DNA of 64,000 bases, taken from NCBI RefSeq assembly GCF_005860765.1, contig NZ_VCEI01000031.1, forward strand, positions 1 through 64,000. The letters are read 5' to 3'. Position numbers and translations under genes: made by a program. This DNA is from Dyadobacter sediminis (GTDB lineage: Bacteria; Bacteroidota; Bacteroidia; Cytophagales; Spirosomataceae). The notes below the pieces were generated by a model. The model saw nothing but the letters and a program-made list of their open reading frames with translations. It made no database searches and was not told the DNA's origin. Shown here in pieces: positions 1 through 7,413 of this stretch. Numbering within the stretch: position 1 is the first letter of the stretch; each line of letters begins with the position of its first letter.

Positions 1-114
1 GGACTATGCCCATCCGGAATTGGGGCATGATCCTGAATCAGTTTTTGACTATTTTTGAAAATAGGGTCAGGCTATAAGCTTCGCCCAACCCCGATTCAAA
101 AGTTTACACAGTTA
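1..114 (+). mobile_element. 3' end of an IS256-family insertion sequence (partial)
   Basis: The window opens inside an insertion sequence. The last 24 codons of an IS256-type transposase end at 77 and are followed by about 37 bp of terminal sequence containing AAAGTTTACACAGTTA, which resembles IS256-family terminal inverted repeats. The right boundary near 114 is inferred from that motif; the left end is outside the window. The end of the element overlaps the last codons of the ImmA/IrrE gene on the other strand. Confidence 0.7.
3..77 (+). CDS. IS256 family transposase, C-terminal fragment
   Basis: Frame 3 from the window edge encodes 24 residues, with the core MPIRNWGMILNQF followed by LTIFENRVRL and a TAA stop. 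This is the characteristic C-terminus of Mutator/IS256-type DDE transposases, which cut and paste the element through a DDE catalytic triad. The catalytic part lies upstream of the window, so whether the copy is intact cannot be judged. Recognition rests only on this short but distinctive tail. Confidence 0.75.
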   Translation, partial: TMPIRNWGMILNQFLTIFENRVRL

Positions 115-866
115 ATGCGATAGTCCCAAAAATTCCTTGATAGATCTCTATCCGAAACATATTCAAACCACTCATTTGCACTAATAGGTAGCTCTTCGGC
201 AAATTTTTCTCCATTTTTAAAATAAGTACCAGCCAAAGTATATTTTGGAACGTAACCGAAAGGTTGCTTCAACCATTTGAAAGGAAAATCATGACTGTGT
301 TTAAACCATTTAACTTTACCTTGAACAGAGCATACGAGCATAATGGGATGTTTATCAATGGTCATAAGCCTGAGAACCGTGGCTGTTATGCTAGCTCCAT
401 ATTTCTGACTTATATCTTGAACAAGACTGAAGTTAAATGAACGTTTCACACAGTCCTTTTTTACTCTGCTCGCTGGTAATAGAAGGGATGCCGCAAAATG
501 ATCAGCCTCTATTTCAATAGGATTTTTTGACGCAAAATTAGTATAAGATGGATGCGAGGGGGTTCGTCCATTCAATAAAGCTTGCCTATGCTCATCAATA
601 AAATAATGACCCAGCTCATGTGCAAATGTAAATCTTGGTCTAGCTTGCCTCAAATCCCCATCTAGCTTAGTATTTACAAAGATGTGAAAAGAGCCGTTCT
701 CAAATTCAATTAAGCCATCAAATGCACTTCCGTAGTCACCATTGCTGAATGTGATTCCCTTCATTGTAGCTATGTGCTCAGGAAGGACGATTTCGGAAGG
801 GCAATACAGCTCAGCAATCGTTTCGGCAAGTTCTGATAATTCAATTTCTCTTTTCCTTGAAAGCAT
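96..866 (-). CDS. ImmA/IrrE family metallopeptidase
   Basis: A 256-residue protein with a zinc-peptidase signature: HELGH at residues 83-87 and a downstream EIEADHFAASLLLP segment (118-131) whose glutamate (E118 or E120) should be the third zinc ligand. ImmA/IrrE peptidases cleave repressors or anti-factors in response to DNA damage or phage; CapP, which cleaves the repressor CapH, regulates some CBASS operons. There is no N-terminal HTH here. It is the last gene of a leftward operon with a 116-residue protein (TAATG junction, 1-base overlap) and a sigma factor, divergent from a CBASS operon. Its last few codons (NCVNF) are read from the adjoining IS256 end, so the natural C-terminus was probably altered. 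A regulatory role toward CBASS is inference. Confidence 0.85.
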   Translation of the reverse strand: MLSRKREIELSELAETIAELYCPSEIVLPEHIATMKGITFSNGDYGSAFDGLIEFENGSFHIFVNTKLDGDLRQARPRFTFAHELGHYFIDEHRQALLNGRTPSHPSYTNFASKNPIEIEADHFAASLLLPASRVKKDCVKRSFNFSLVQDISQKYGASITATVLRLMTIDKHPIMLVCSVQGKVKWFKHSHDFPFKWLKQPFGYVPKYTLAGTYFKNGEKFAEELPISANEWFEYVSDRDLSRNFWDYRINCVNF

Positions 867-1216
867 TAACCTTCGCTTTTTTTTCTTTGAGACGATTTAA
901 GCTTGTCTTGTACCATTTTTTTTCTAATCTCCTCTGTAATCTCTCTCCCCTCTCTTGCTGCCTGAGCAAAATTTTGAGAATAGTCAGGTCTCATTTCAAT
1001 CACACTGTTAAGTGATTTTTTCCCAACAATGGTTCGATGTAAAAAAACATACGGATCTTTAATACGCTCAGGCAGATCATTCCTAGCTGCATCAAGATCT
1101 AATTGGAGCTGACAAAAGTCACTAACTGTTTTAGGGAAGATAAAACCCAATTCTCGCAGGGACTTGTCGATACCGTCATCGAGCAAATCTTCAGTATTAT
1201 TTATATCGTCAATCAT
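866..1216 (-). CDS. hypothetical protein in sigma factor-peptidase operon
   Basis: A 116-residue acidic-then-basic protein that I do not recognise. The start is placed at the ATG at 1216, because the frame continues upstream to 1273 only by overlapping the sigma factor gene. It has no membrane segment; the C-terminal third is charged and looks helical (AAREGREITEEIRKK). It sits between a sigma factor gene (8 bp upstream) and the ImmA/IrrE peptidase (TAATG overlap), so translation of the last two is probably coupled. By position it could be an anti-sigma factor or the peptidase substrate; no motif proves this. Confidence 0.6.
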   Translation of the reverse strand: MIDDINNTEDLLDDGIDKSLRELGFIFPKTVSDFCQLQLDLDAARNDLPERIKDPYVFLHRTIVGKKSLNSVIEMRPDYSQNFAQAAREGREITEEIRKKMVQDKLKSSQRKKSEG

Positions 1217-1223
1217 GATTGGC

Positions 1224-1967
1224 CTATTTTCGTATGAACATATGTGGTTGCAGTTTCTCCTTAATTGAATCACGAAATTTCTGCAGTATCTTACGAATAT
1301 TCTCTCGCGTCGTCCCCCACTTCTTTTCTAAGGCAGTTAAAACTTCATTGGGTGTATATTTCCCGGGTATATGATGATTATAAATAGTAAGTATTATATC
1401 TCGATCTCGTTCAGACAACCTTGACACGTACTCGCGGACGTTTTTTAAATTTTGCGAATCCTCAACATGTTCTGTCTCAATAATTGCAGATCCAACATCC
1501 AATAATTCTGATTTCTCCAGATTCTCAATAAAATCATCATAATCATCATCCAAATACTTAATGACACGAGCATCCTCAATTATGTGAGTGTCTGCAAAAT
1601 CACTGTCAATTCCTTTGCTCTTGTACTGCTCCTGCAAGTAATAGTCATAAAAAACCCTTTGCATTATTGTAGTCATCCACTTCATAATAGAAATCCGCAC
1701 ATTTGACGGATTACGGATTTTACCCTTCTTAAACGTTGAGGCCTTGTTGTAAACGATATTAAAAGTGTCTGCTAGAAGATCCTGTGCTTCATCTTCATCT
1801 TTTGTGACTCCAGCTGCCACACGAAGCATAATATCCCAGTATCGACTGTATATCTTTCCATAGGCGTCAAGCGCCTCGTAAGGAAAATCGTCTTTTAGGC
1901 CCATCAACTCTATTAGATAATCGTCTGACTCGTCTAAGTCGGCCGATGTCTGTAAATTTTCTATCAT
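1224..1967 (-). CDS. sigma-70 family RNA polymerase sigma factor
   Basis: A 247-residue protein from the ATG at 1967; the open frame reaches 2057 but the extra 30 residues look non-coding. The N-terminal half resembles sigma region 2 (YSRYWDIMLRVAAGV, then DEAQDLLADTFNIVY), and the C-terminus resembles region 4, with LSERDRDIILTIY followed by an HTH-like segment (EKKWGTTRENIRKILQKF). It would direct RNA polymerase to a special promoter set. It heads a leftward three-gene operon ending in an ImmA/IrrE peptidase and is divergent from CBASS across a 207-bp gap. It may control that operon, its own, or both; this is inference. Family assignment is fairly firm, subgroup uncertain (ECF-like size, longer linker). 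Confidence 0.8.
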   Translation of the reverse strand: MIENLQTSADLDESDDYLIELMGLKDDFPYEALDAYGKIYSRYWDIMLRVAAGVTKDEDEAQDLLADTFNIVYNKASTFKKGKIRNPSNVRISIMKWMTTIMQRVFYDYYLQEQYKSKGIDSDFADTHIIEDARVIKYLDDDYDDFIENLEKSELLDVGSAIIETEHVEDSQNLKNVREYVSRLSERDRDIILTIYNHHIPGKYTPNEVLTALEKKWGTTRENIRKILQKFRDSIKEKLQPHMFIRK

Positions 1968-2054
1968 TATGTGAGGGTATCTACGTAGTATACAAGAAAG
2001 TGTGAAAAAAGCATTTATACTGTATTCACGCAATTCCGTATATAGGTTAAGGAG

Positions 2055-2107
2055 CAACTAGTACAAATTTTAATTCTCAAAAAATATTTTCAAAGCATGA
2101 CTAGTTG
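2055..2107. promoter_or_regulatory. inverted repeat in divergent regulatory region
   Basis: CAACTAGT at 2055-2062 and its exact reverse complement ACTAGTTG at 2100-2107 lie between the sigma factor start and the CD-NTase start, 37 bp apart. The core ACTAGT is itself palindromic. This could be a paired operator or sigma-dependent element serving both divergent operons. No protein can be assigned to it from sequence alone. Confidence 0.35.
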
Positions 2108-2174
2108 ACGATGGGATTAAAATGATTTAAACTTAGAAAAAGCCAGTTCACAATAGAATTAAACAGAAATCTAT

Positions 2175-3158
2175 ATGAAATTAGAAAATCGGCAGTTACA
2201 ACACTTTATTAATAAGATAAAACTTCATCCTGAAAACATGGAGAAATATCGAAATCAAGTAAAAAACTTGAAAGAAAAATTAGAAAAGAGAATCAGTGAA
2301 GACCGTTCAAATGGTCTAAAAGTCACTAAATACATTATTGCTGGCTCATGGAAGAAACATACAATATTAAAGCCCACGGGAGATAATCCAATAGATATTG
2401 ACTTAGTACTTTTTGTCGCGGGGGACAGAAATATCCATAAAGACCTTAAGAAGTTATACGAATTCATCATCGAATATTTGACAAGTATCTATCCTCAAAA
2501 AGATATTAGTAAAGACGTAGATGCGGAGGGAAATACTAAATCAGTAACAATTACGTTTAGCGGCACTGGCTTACAAATTGATATTGTTCCGGTAGTACCC
2601 CTAGACGACCCCGCAGATTACGTTTGGCAACCTAGTAGACGTGGTGGAAAAAAATATATAACGAGCATAAATAGACAGCTAGCCTTTTCAGTAGATAAAA
2701 GAAAAAACAACCCGTCATATACCTCGATTGTTAGAGCCATTAAATGGTGGAAAAACTATAAAGAGTTGTATCCTACAGATGAAGAGCCTGGGCTCTCTTC
2801 ATTTGCCATAGAGCTAATTGTAGCTCATTTAGACGAGCAATTTGGAGTTCAAGAAAATATTGAAGAGGGAATTATCAGAACTTTCCAGTTTTTAAGTGCT
2901 CCTACCTTCCCCATAATTACATTTAAAAATTCTATCAATTCTGTTCCTACAAATTTTGACACGCCAATCTACATTGCTGATAACACGAATAAAGAAAATA
3001 ATGTACCTAGAAGAATGACCGACATAAAATGGAAAGAAATAGTTGATGAGGCAATAGATGCATTTGATACTTTGAATATTGCGCAAGCAAAAAACAATGA
3101 AGGAGACACTATTCAAGAGTGGAAATATATTTTTGGACCAACCTTTAACATTAAATAA
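2175..3158 (+). CDS. CBASS CD-NTase (cGAS/DncV-like nucleotidyltransferase)
   Basis: A 327-residue nucleotidyltransferase that should make a cyclic oligonucleotide signal on phage infection. The catalytic signature is complete: GS in AGSWKK (G57-S58), the metal-binding pair D74 and D76 in PIDIDLVLF, and the third acidic residue D136 in LQIDIVPVVP. A helical OAS1-type C-terminal half follows (SIVRAIKWWKNY, then EEPGLSSFAIELIVAHL). Length is normal for the family. It is the first gene of a rightward operon; the HORMA gene begins 2 bp after its stop. Together with HORMA and TRIP13 it defines type III CBASS, in which HORMA bound to a target peptide activates the enzyme. Which nucleotide it makes cannot be read from sequence. 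Confidence 0.92.
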   Translation: MKLENRQLQHFINKIKLHPENMEKYRNQVKNLKEKLEKRISEDRSNGLKVTKYIIAGSWKKHTILKPTGDNPIDIDLVLFVAGDRNIHKDLKKLYEFIIEYLTSIYPQKDISKDVDAEGNTKSVTITFSGTGLQIDIVPVVPLDDPADYVWQPSRRGGKKYITSINRQLAFSVDKRKNNPSYTSIVRAIKWWKNYKELYPTDEEPGLSSFAIELIVAHLDEQFGVQENIEEGIIRTFQFLSAPTFPIITFKNSINSVPTNFDTPIYIADNTNKENNVPRRMTDIKWKEIVDEAIDAFDTLNIAQAKNNEGDTIQEWKYIFGPTFNIK

Positions 3159-3160
3159 CG

Positions 3161-3670
3161 ATGTACGGAACAACCACTAAAACTAGCACATATACAGTTC
3201 TCGATATTAGAAGAACCTTTGAGGGTTGTGAGGTCGACATTCGAACAATTGCTCGAAGAACAGGAAAATGGTCCATGGAATACGTTGATAAAATATTTCA
3301 TGATATTTTAATACTTGCAGAAAGTGAGTACTTATATTCCGTTGATATCACCTTACTTGAAGATGGAACAAATAAGGTTTTGCGGGCTTCAAAATTTGTC
3401 GTTAATAGTCTTGGCACAACTACTGAAAGTGAACGGGCAGGCAAAAATAACGATTGGACAGATCTCTCTAACACACATCTGTCGGTTATCCTATCATATA
3501 CTTCAAAATGGAATTCACTGTCCGAAGATCAAAGAATACATTTTCAGAATAAATTAAAAATTCTTTGGACACCATCTCAAATAGATAACAGTTTTCCACA
3601 TCTTAGCAATAGCAATGCACAATTGTACGCTAGCAAAGGATATGAACTTCAAAAAACAAACTTCAAGTAA
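3161..3670 (+). CDS. bacterial HORMA domain protein (CBASS Cap7-like)
   Basis: A 169-residue protein with the pattern of bacterial HORMA family proteins: an N-terminal strand and helix (TYTVLDIRRTFEGCEVDIRT), then a helix beginning GKWSMEYVDKI and a strand pair around SVDITLLEDGTNKVLRASKF. In type III CBASS the HORMA protein closes around a foreign peptide and then binds and activates the CD-NTase. It lies between the CD-NTase (2 bp after its stop) and the AAA+ gene, whose ATG follows directly after its TAA. Primary sequence is diverged, but position between CD-NTase and TRIP13 makes the call strong. Confidence 0.85.
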   Translation: MYGTTTKTSTYTVLDIRRTFEGCEVDIRTIARRTGKWSMEYVDKIFHDILILAESEYLYSVDITLLEDGTNKVLRASKFVVNSLGTTTESERAGKNNDWTDLSNTHLSVILSYTSKWNSLSEDQRIHFQNKLKILWTPSQIDNSFPHLSNSNAQLYASKGYELQKTNFK

Positions 3671-4555
3671 ATGGAATCAATTTTTGACAAAATAATTGAG
3701 CTTCCAAGCTCCACAATTCAGGAACGAGCAAAAGGACTCGTTGGATTTGATAAAAAATTCAGCAGGATCTACTCTAATTTGAAATTACTACTTGACCAAG
3801 AGGGCCTAGTATCCTGGAGCAAGAAATTTCACAATACGGAGCTCCCAATCATAGGCCAACTAAATGAAAAATACCCACTGGTAATTTTAGCAGGAGATGC
3901 AGGTACAGGTAAAACTGTCACTGCAGAAGCAATAGCTGATAAAATTATGAGAGAATTAAAAAGAGATGGATTTTTTCTCAAACTCAGCACTAGAGTAAGG
4001 GGAGAAGGTTTACATGGTCAAATGGGGAACTTAGTAAACGATGCTTTTGCTGAACTGAAGAAACAAGCCGGGAAACGCAGAATTGCATTTTTATTGATTG
4101 ACGAGGCCGATGCCATTGCATCTACACGATCAACATTACAGATGCATCAGGAAGAAAAAGCTGCTGTTAACACCCTTATTCAAAAAATAGATGAAATTAG
4201 AGAATTAGAGGGACGAGCTATACTTTTTATGTCCACCAACCGGCTACATTTTATTGATGAAGCAATTATTCGAAGAGCATCAATAATTTTAGAGTTTGAA
4301 CGGCCGGACACAGCAGAAAGGATCCAACTATTTAAAAATAGCCTTGCTGGTTTCGAGCTTGCTGCCCATGAACTCGAAGAACTGGCTGAATTAACAGGTC
4401 CTGAACGCAATGGGGGATTAGGCTTTTCTTTTTCCGATATAAGGCTGAGAGTGCTCCCAGAAGCAATTGCCGCCGCATATCCAACGCATGCCCTTACATA
4501 CAAGACGATCAAGGATGTTCTTTCTAAAATCAAACCAAGTCCGAAAATCATATGA
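3671..4555 (+). CDS. TRIP13/Pch2-like AAA+ ATPase (CBASS Cap6-like)
   Basis: A 294-residue AAA+ ATPase. Walker A is GDAGTGKT (75-82), Walker B LLIDEADA (141-148), sensor 1 is around STNR (188-191), and an arginine-finger pair RR is at 201-202. TRIP13-like ATPases in type III CBASS unfold closed HORMA proteins and so keep the cyclase off until real infection. The gene starts immediately after the HORMA stop codon and its own stop overlaps the start of the next gene (ATGA). Length and motif order match bacterial Cap6 proteins. A generic AAA+ label is certain; the TRIP13 role comes from context. Confidence 0.88.
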   Translation: MESIFDKIIELPSSTIQERAKGLVGFDKKFSRIYSNLKLLLDQEGLVSWSKKFHNTELPIIGQLNEKYPLVILAGDAGTGKTVTAEAIADKIMRELKRDGFFLKLSTRVRGEGLHGQMGNLVNDAFAELKKQAGKRRIAFLLIDEADAIASTRSTLQMHQEEKAAVNTLIQKIDEIRELEGRAILFMSTNRLHFIDEAIIRRASIILEFERPDTAERIQLFKNSLAGFELAAHELEELAELTGPERNGGLGFSFSDIRLRVLPEAIAAAYPTHALTYKTIKDVLSKIKPSPKII

Positions 4556-5382
4556 AACTGTTCATCGAGGTTCTGGTATCTTGTATATTAATAGGTGCTG
4601 GTGCACTTAGCAGTCAACCTTTTTGGGAATCTGGATTCACTCAGGCAGGGGTAATAACCTTATTAACCTTCATTATAACTGCTACTGTTACAAACTTTAA
4701 GAGGTTGAAGCTCGCCTTACATTTGACATGGTTGTCAATTTTTAATAAGAGAATACGATTCTCAATGTCCTACCTTTACCTTATTAAAATTGATGATAAA
4801 TACCTATTAGTCAAAAATTTTAATTTTGGGCACTACCAGCTAGTAGGGGGAAAATACAAACGGTTTGACAGAACTCAAAGTATTTTGCAAAATGACTTTA
4901 AAGCAATTGATGACTTGAAATTAAAAAATTCTGGAGGTATGAAGGATGACTTTGCCCTTTTCGTCCCAGCAAGAAAAGCGTTGAAGTTTATTGACTGGTT
5001 TAATTCGGGTAAAGATAGGGAAATATCTCATTGGCGAGAATTTTATGAAGAGTTGATCGAAGGCAAATCCTCAGTACTATCTCAAAAAAACTTTAAGTAC
5101 GTTAATTACTATTTTAAGGGAACACTTACTACGCCTATTCATCGAACTCCTGGCTGGAATTGTAATGAAATTCTACAGTACGATATTCTTGAATTGATTC
5201 CTACTCCTGAACAAGAATGTGAGCTCAGAGACTTACAAAAAAATGGCGACACTGACTACGTGAAATGGGCAGACGAAGATTTAATTCAGTGCTTAGGTCA
5301 CTGTAGGCGTCAAAAGAAACTCCTTTATAAAATAGGCGCTCACACAAAGTGGGCTTTAAATATGAAATGGGATGATAATTAA
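4552..5382 (+). CDS. membrane-anchored SMODS-associated NUDIX-like CBASS effector
   Basis: A 276-residue protein with two N-terminal membrane segments (about 3-20 and 31-48) and a cytosolic domain that looks NUDIX-derived: a strand-rich start (YLYLIKIDDKYLLVKN, then YQLVGGKY at 95-102) and REFYEEL at 162-168, which resembles the RExxEE core of the NUDIX box. This matches transmembrane-NUDIX proteins known in CBASS (Cap16-like), proposed to attack the inner membrane when nucleotide binds. The start overlaps the ATPase stop by 4 bp. Whether the NUDIX fold still hydrolyses nucleotides is doubtful, since the full Gx5Ex7REUxEExGU box is not intact. Confidence 0.78.
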   Translation: MKLFIEVLVSCILIGAGALSSQPFWESGFTQAGVITLLTFIITATVTNFKRLKLALHLTWLSIFNKRIRFSMSYLYLIKIDDKYLLVKNFNFGHYQLVGGKYKRFDRTQSILQNDFKAIDDLKLKNSGGMKDDFALFVPARKALKFIDWFNSGKDREISHWREFYEELIEGKSSVLSQKNFKYVNYYFKGTLTTPIHRTPGWNCNEILQYDILELIPTPEQECELRDLQKNGDTDYVKWADEDLIQCLGHCRRQKKLLYKIGAHTKWALNMKWDDN

Positions 5383-5394
5383 AAATTCGATTAT

Positions 5395-5904
5395 ATGGAT
5401 GATGGATCAATAAGTGATAAAAACGAAATCGAGAAATATCAGAAAGAAATAAAAAGGATCAAAGTAGTTATAATATTTTTATTAATACCTTTCTTATTAT
5501 ATATCATAATTATAGTTTTTAGGTATTTTGCGCTTACAACATCTGAATATTACACGAATACTTCTATTGCTAAGAATCTAGGTATCATATGGTTTATGCT
5601 TATCGTTATTTCAGGCGGAATATGCCTTTTTTTGTGGCGAAATAGCAATCAACAGTTTTGGTACGGTGCTACTGAAGTAATTGGATCACTGCTCTATACA
5701 TTTTACTATCTCGATGAAGAGACAAGTTTACCCTACATAAACTGGTTGACAGCATTTTATTTCTGTGTTCGTGGCTTTCAAAATATGTCTGATGGCTTTA
5801 AAAAGAACTTTGAATTTAAAGAAATGGTATTAACATTACTTTCACTAGGCATTAACTTATCCGAAGGAATATTCAATGTAATTAGAATAAACAAAAAAAG
5901 GTAA
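5395..5904 (+). CDS. membrane protein, last gene of CBASS operon
   Basis: A 169-residue protein I do not recognise. It has a charged N-terminal stretch likely to be helical (EIEKYQKEIKRIK), two clear membrane segments (about 24-45 and 63-81), then a domain beginning QQFWYGATEVIGSLLYTF and containing INWLTAFYFCVRGFQNMSDG. It follows the NUDIX-like effector by 12 bp on the same strand, so it is probably co-transcribed. It could be a second effector, a partner subunit of the membrane effector or an immunity-type accessory; none of these is shown by sequence. Confidence 0.65.
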   Translation: MDDGSISDKNEIEKYQKEIKRIKVVIIFLLIPFLLYIIIIVFRYFALTTSEYYTNTSIAKNLGIIWFMLIVISGGICLFLWRNSNQQFWYGATEVIGSLLYTFYYLDEETSLPYINWLTAFYFCVRGFQNMSDGFKKNFEFKEMVLTLLSLGINLSEGIFNVIRINKKR

Positions 5905-6082
5905 TAGGAATTGTAAATCTGGACACTATTTTAAAATCTGTGTAGATGAGCTTTGTCCTAATTTTGATCCTTATGCACACAACTATTATCAAGCATGATT
6001 TTAAAAATTTAAGTACAAAGCACTTCTGCTAGGTTTACTTGGAGGATCACAAATTTTCTCGACTGATTTTTTGTAAATCACA
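5905..6082. other. junction between CBASS operon and mobilisation genes
   Basis: An AT-rich spacer between two convergent operons. I see no gene, no convincing terminator hairpin and no repeat in it. Confidence 0.5.
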
Positions 6083-6865
6083 CTAATAAAGTGTTTTCAA
6101 GTAACTTTGCCTTTTTGCAAATAAACTAGCCTCAAACTTAGACTGCAATTGTTTAGCAGTAAACCCAACATCCTGCCCTTTAATTGGTATACCCCGATAA
6201 CTATAACTAGTATACTTTAACTTTCCCTCTTCAACCTTAAACTTACACTGAATACCCTTCTCCTTTAACAGTAATTCTAGATCCTCAAGACTATTACACT
6301 TCTGCTTTAAAGCTGATTTAATAGCCAAATTAACAATCTTCTGAGCTTCCTTCTGATTCTCAGCAACATGCCGCAATTTCCCCTCTTGAAGCTTCTCTAC
6401 TAAAGCAAAATTAAGTTCCTGTGTGATCTCCTTACATATCCGAACGTTACGCGCATAATTATGCGAAGTCTCCAATGCTTTACTCCCATCTGTTGGTACT
6501 CGGTTGATGTAAATATGTATGTGCTTGTGCGGCTTGTCATGATGCTGGTAAACTGCAATCTGATGATCTTTAGGATCAGCACCCATTTTGGAACAGTACA
6601 GATTTGCAGCTTCGATCATCTGCTCTTTGGTTGGGTTCTCTCCCGGTTTCCAGTTGAGAGAAGAATGCCATACTGGTCTTTTACACCGGCTGCCTGCTGC
6701 CTCTTGTTGCATTTCCATTGCTATACCGAGTGGATCTAGAGACACGACATTGTGCAGCAGCAAAAGTTCCGATTTACCTTCGATCTCTTTACCGTCTAAG
6801 CTATATCCAGCGCCATAGTTAATAGCACCTAGGAAACTAGATCCGATAGTTGTCTTTGCTATCAT
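6083..6865 (-). CDS. relaxase/mobilization nuclease (MobA/VirD2-like)
   Basis: A 260-residue relaxase that would nick one strand at oriT and lead DNA into a recipient during conjugative mobilisation. The histidine-rich metal motif is HHDKPHKHIHI (residues 108-118), and tyrosines Y17 and Y21 near the N-terminus are catalytic candidates. It ends soon after the nuclease domain, so it lacks the long C-terminal part seen in larger relaxases. Its start overlaps the mobC stop by 4 bp. It presumably uses the transfer channel of another conjugative element, since none is encoded in the window. Confidence 0.9.
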   Translation of the reverse strand: MIAKTTIGSSFLGAINYGAGYSLDGKEIEGKSELLLLHNVVSLDPLGIAMEMQQEAAGSRCKRPVWHSSLNWKPGENPTKEQMIEAANLYCSKMGADPKDHQIAVYQHHDKPHKHIHIYINRVPTDGSKALETSHNYARNVRICKEITQELNFALVEKLQEGKLRHVAENQKEAQKIVNLAIKSALKQKCNSLEDLELLLKEKGIQCKFKVEEGKLKYTSYSYRGIPIKGQDVGFTAKQLQSKFEASLFAKRQSYLKTLY

Positions 6866-7191
6866 TTTTTCAGAATGCGTTTAAGTTCATCTAAAACTTC
6901 TGTGATCGGTTTTTGATAGAAAAAACCCTTATTAGCAAATGCAGCCAATTGATTGAGGTTAGTTCCAATCCCTTGTAGATTCCGTTTTTCCTCCTTGTCA
7001 AAACGAGCTTGTACCGGATGGCCAGTTCCAAGTTTGCGTAAATATTCTGATACTGAAAGTCCGGCCAGAGTAGCCTTTGATTTGATTTTAATGTAGTCCT
7101 GCTGGGTGACGCGTAGCGGAATCGTTTTGTCTTTGTTTTCCCTTTTAGCTTGGCTTGACTGACGGGTATCTTCATGAGAATTTTCTTCCAT
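6862..7191 (-). CDS. mobC: MobC-like relaxosome accessory protein
   Basis: A 109-residue basic protein with a ribbon-helix-helix pattern (TIPLRVTQQDYIKIKSKA, then GLSVSEYLRKLGTG) and the MobC-type segment NLQGIGTNLNQLAAFANKG. MobC proteins bind near oriT and help the relaxase reach its nick site. It is the first gene of the mob pair, overlaps the relaxase start by 4 bp, and lies directly downstream of the oriT-like repeat. The first 20 residues are polar and probably disordered. Confidence 0.88.
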   Translation of the reverse strand: MEENSHEDTRQSSQAKRENKDKTIPLRVTQQDYIKIKSKATLAGLSVSEYLRKLGTGHPVQARFDKEEKRNLQGIGTNLNQLAAFANKGFFYQKPITEVLDELKRILKK

Positions 7192-7231
7192 GGCGCTAAT
7201 GATTGCTTTAAATATTTAAGTTGATGGGGTT

Positions 7232-7324
7232 CAGGGCGGAGCCCTGGCAAGACAAGGGAGGAACGACCGTTGTGTTTGCAACTGCAATTCGGAGCGTAGC
7301 AGAAGAATTGTAGTTACAAACACA
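7232..7324 (-). other. candidate origin of transfer (oriT)
   Basis: Directly upstream of mobC lies a long inverted repeat: a 20-bp arm at 7271-7290 (starts TGTGTTTG, ends CAATTC) and a matching arm at 7305-7324 with two mismatches, separated by 14 bp. A second hairpin, CAGGGC-gga-GCCCTG, is at 7232-7246. Long imperfect inverted repeats next to mobC and relaxase genes are typical of oriT. The nick position is not assigned. The surrounding 222 bp hold no gene. Confidence 0.6.
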
Positions 7325-7413
7325 TGGCTTGCTTACAAGTGCCTAAAGAAGGTGGTATAAACAAGTCTAAAATGGTCGAATCCGGTCGAATTAAGTATAA
7401 ATTTAATGGCAAC

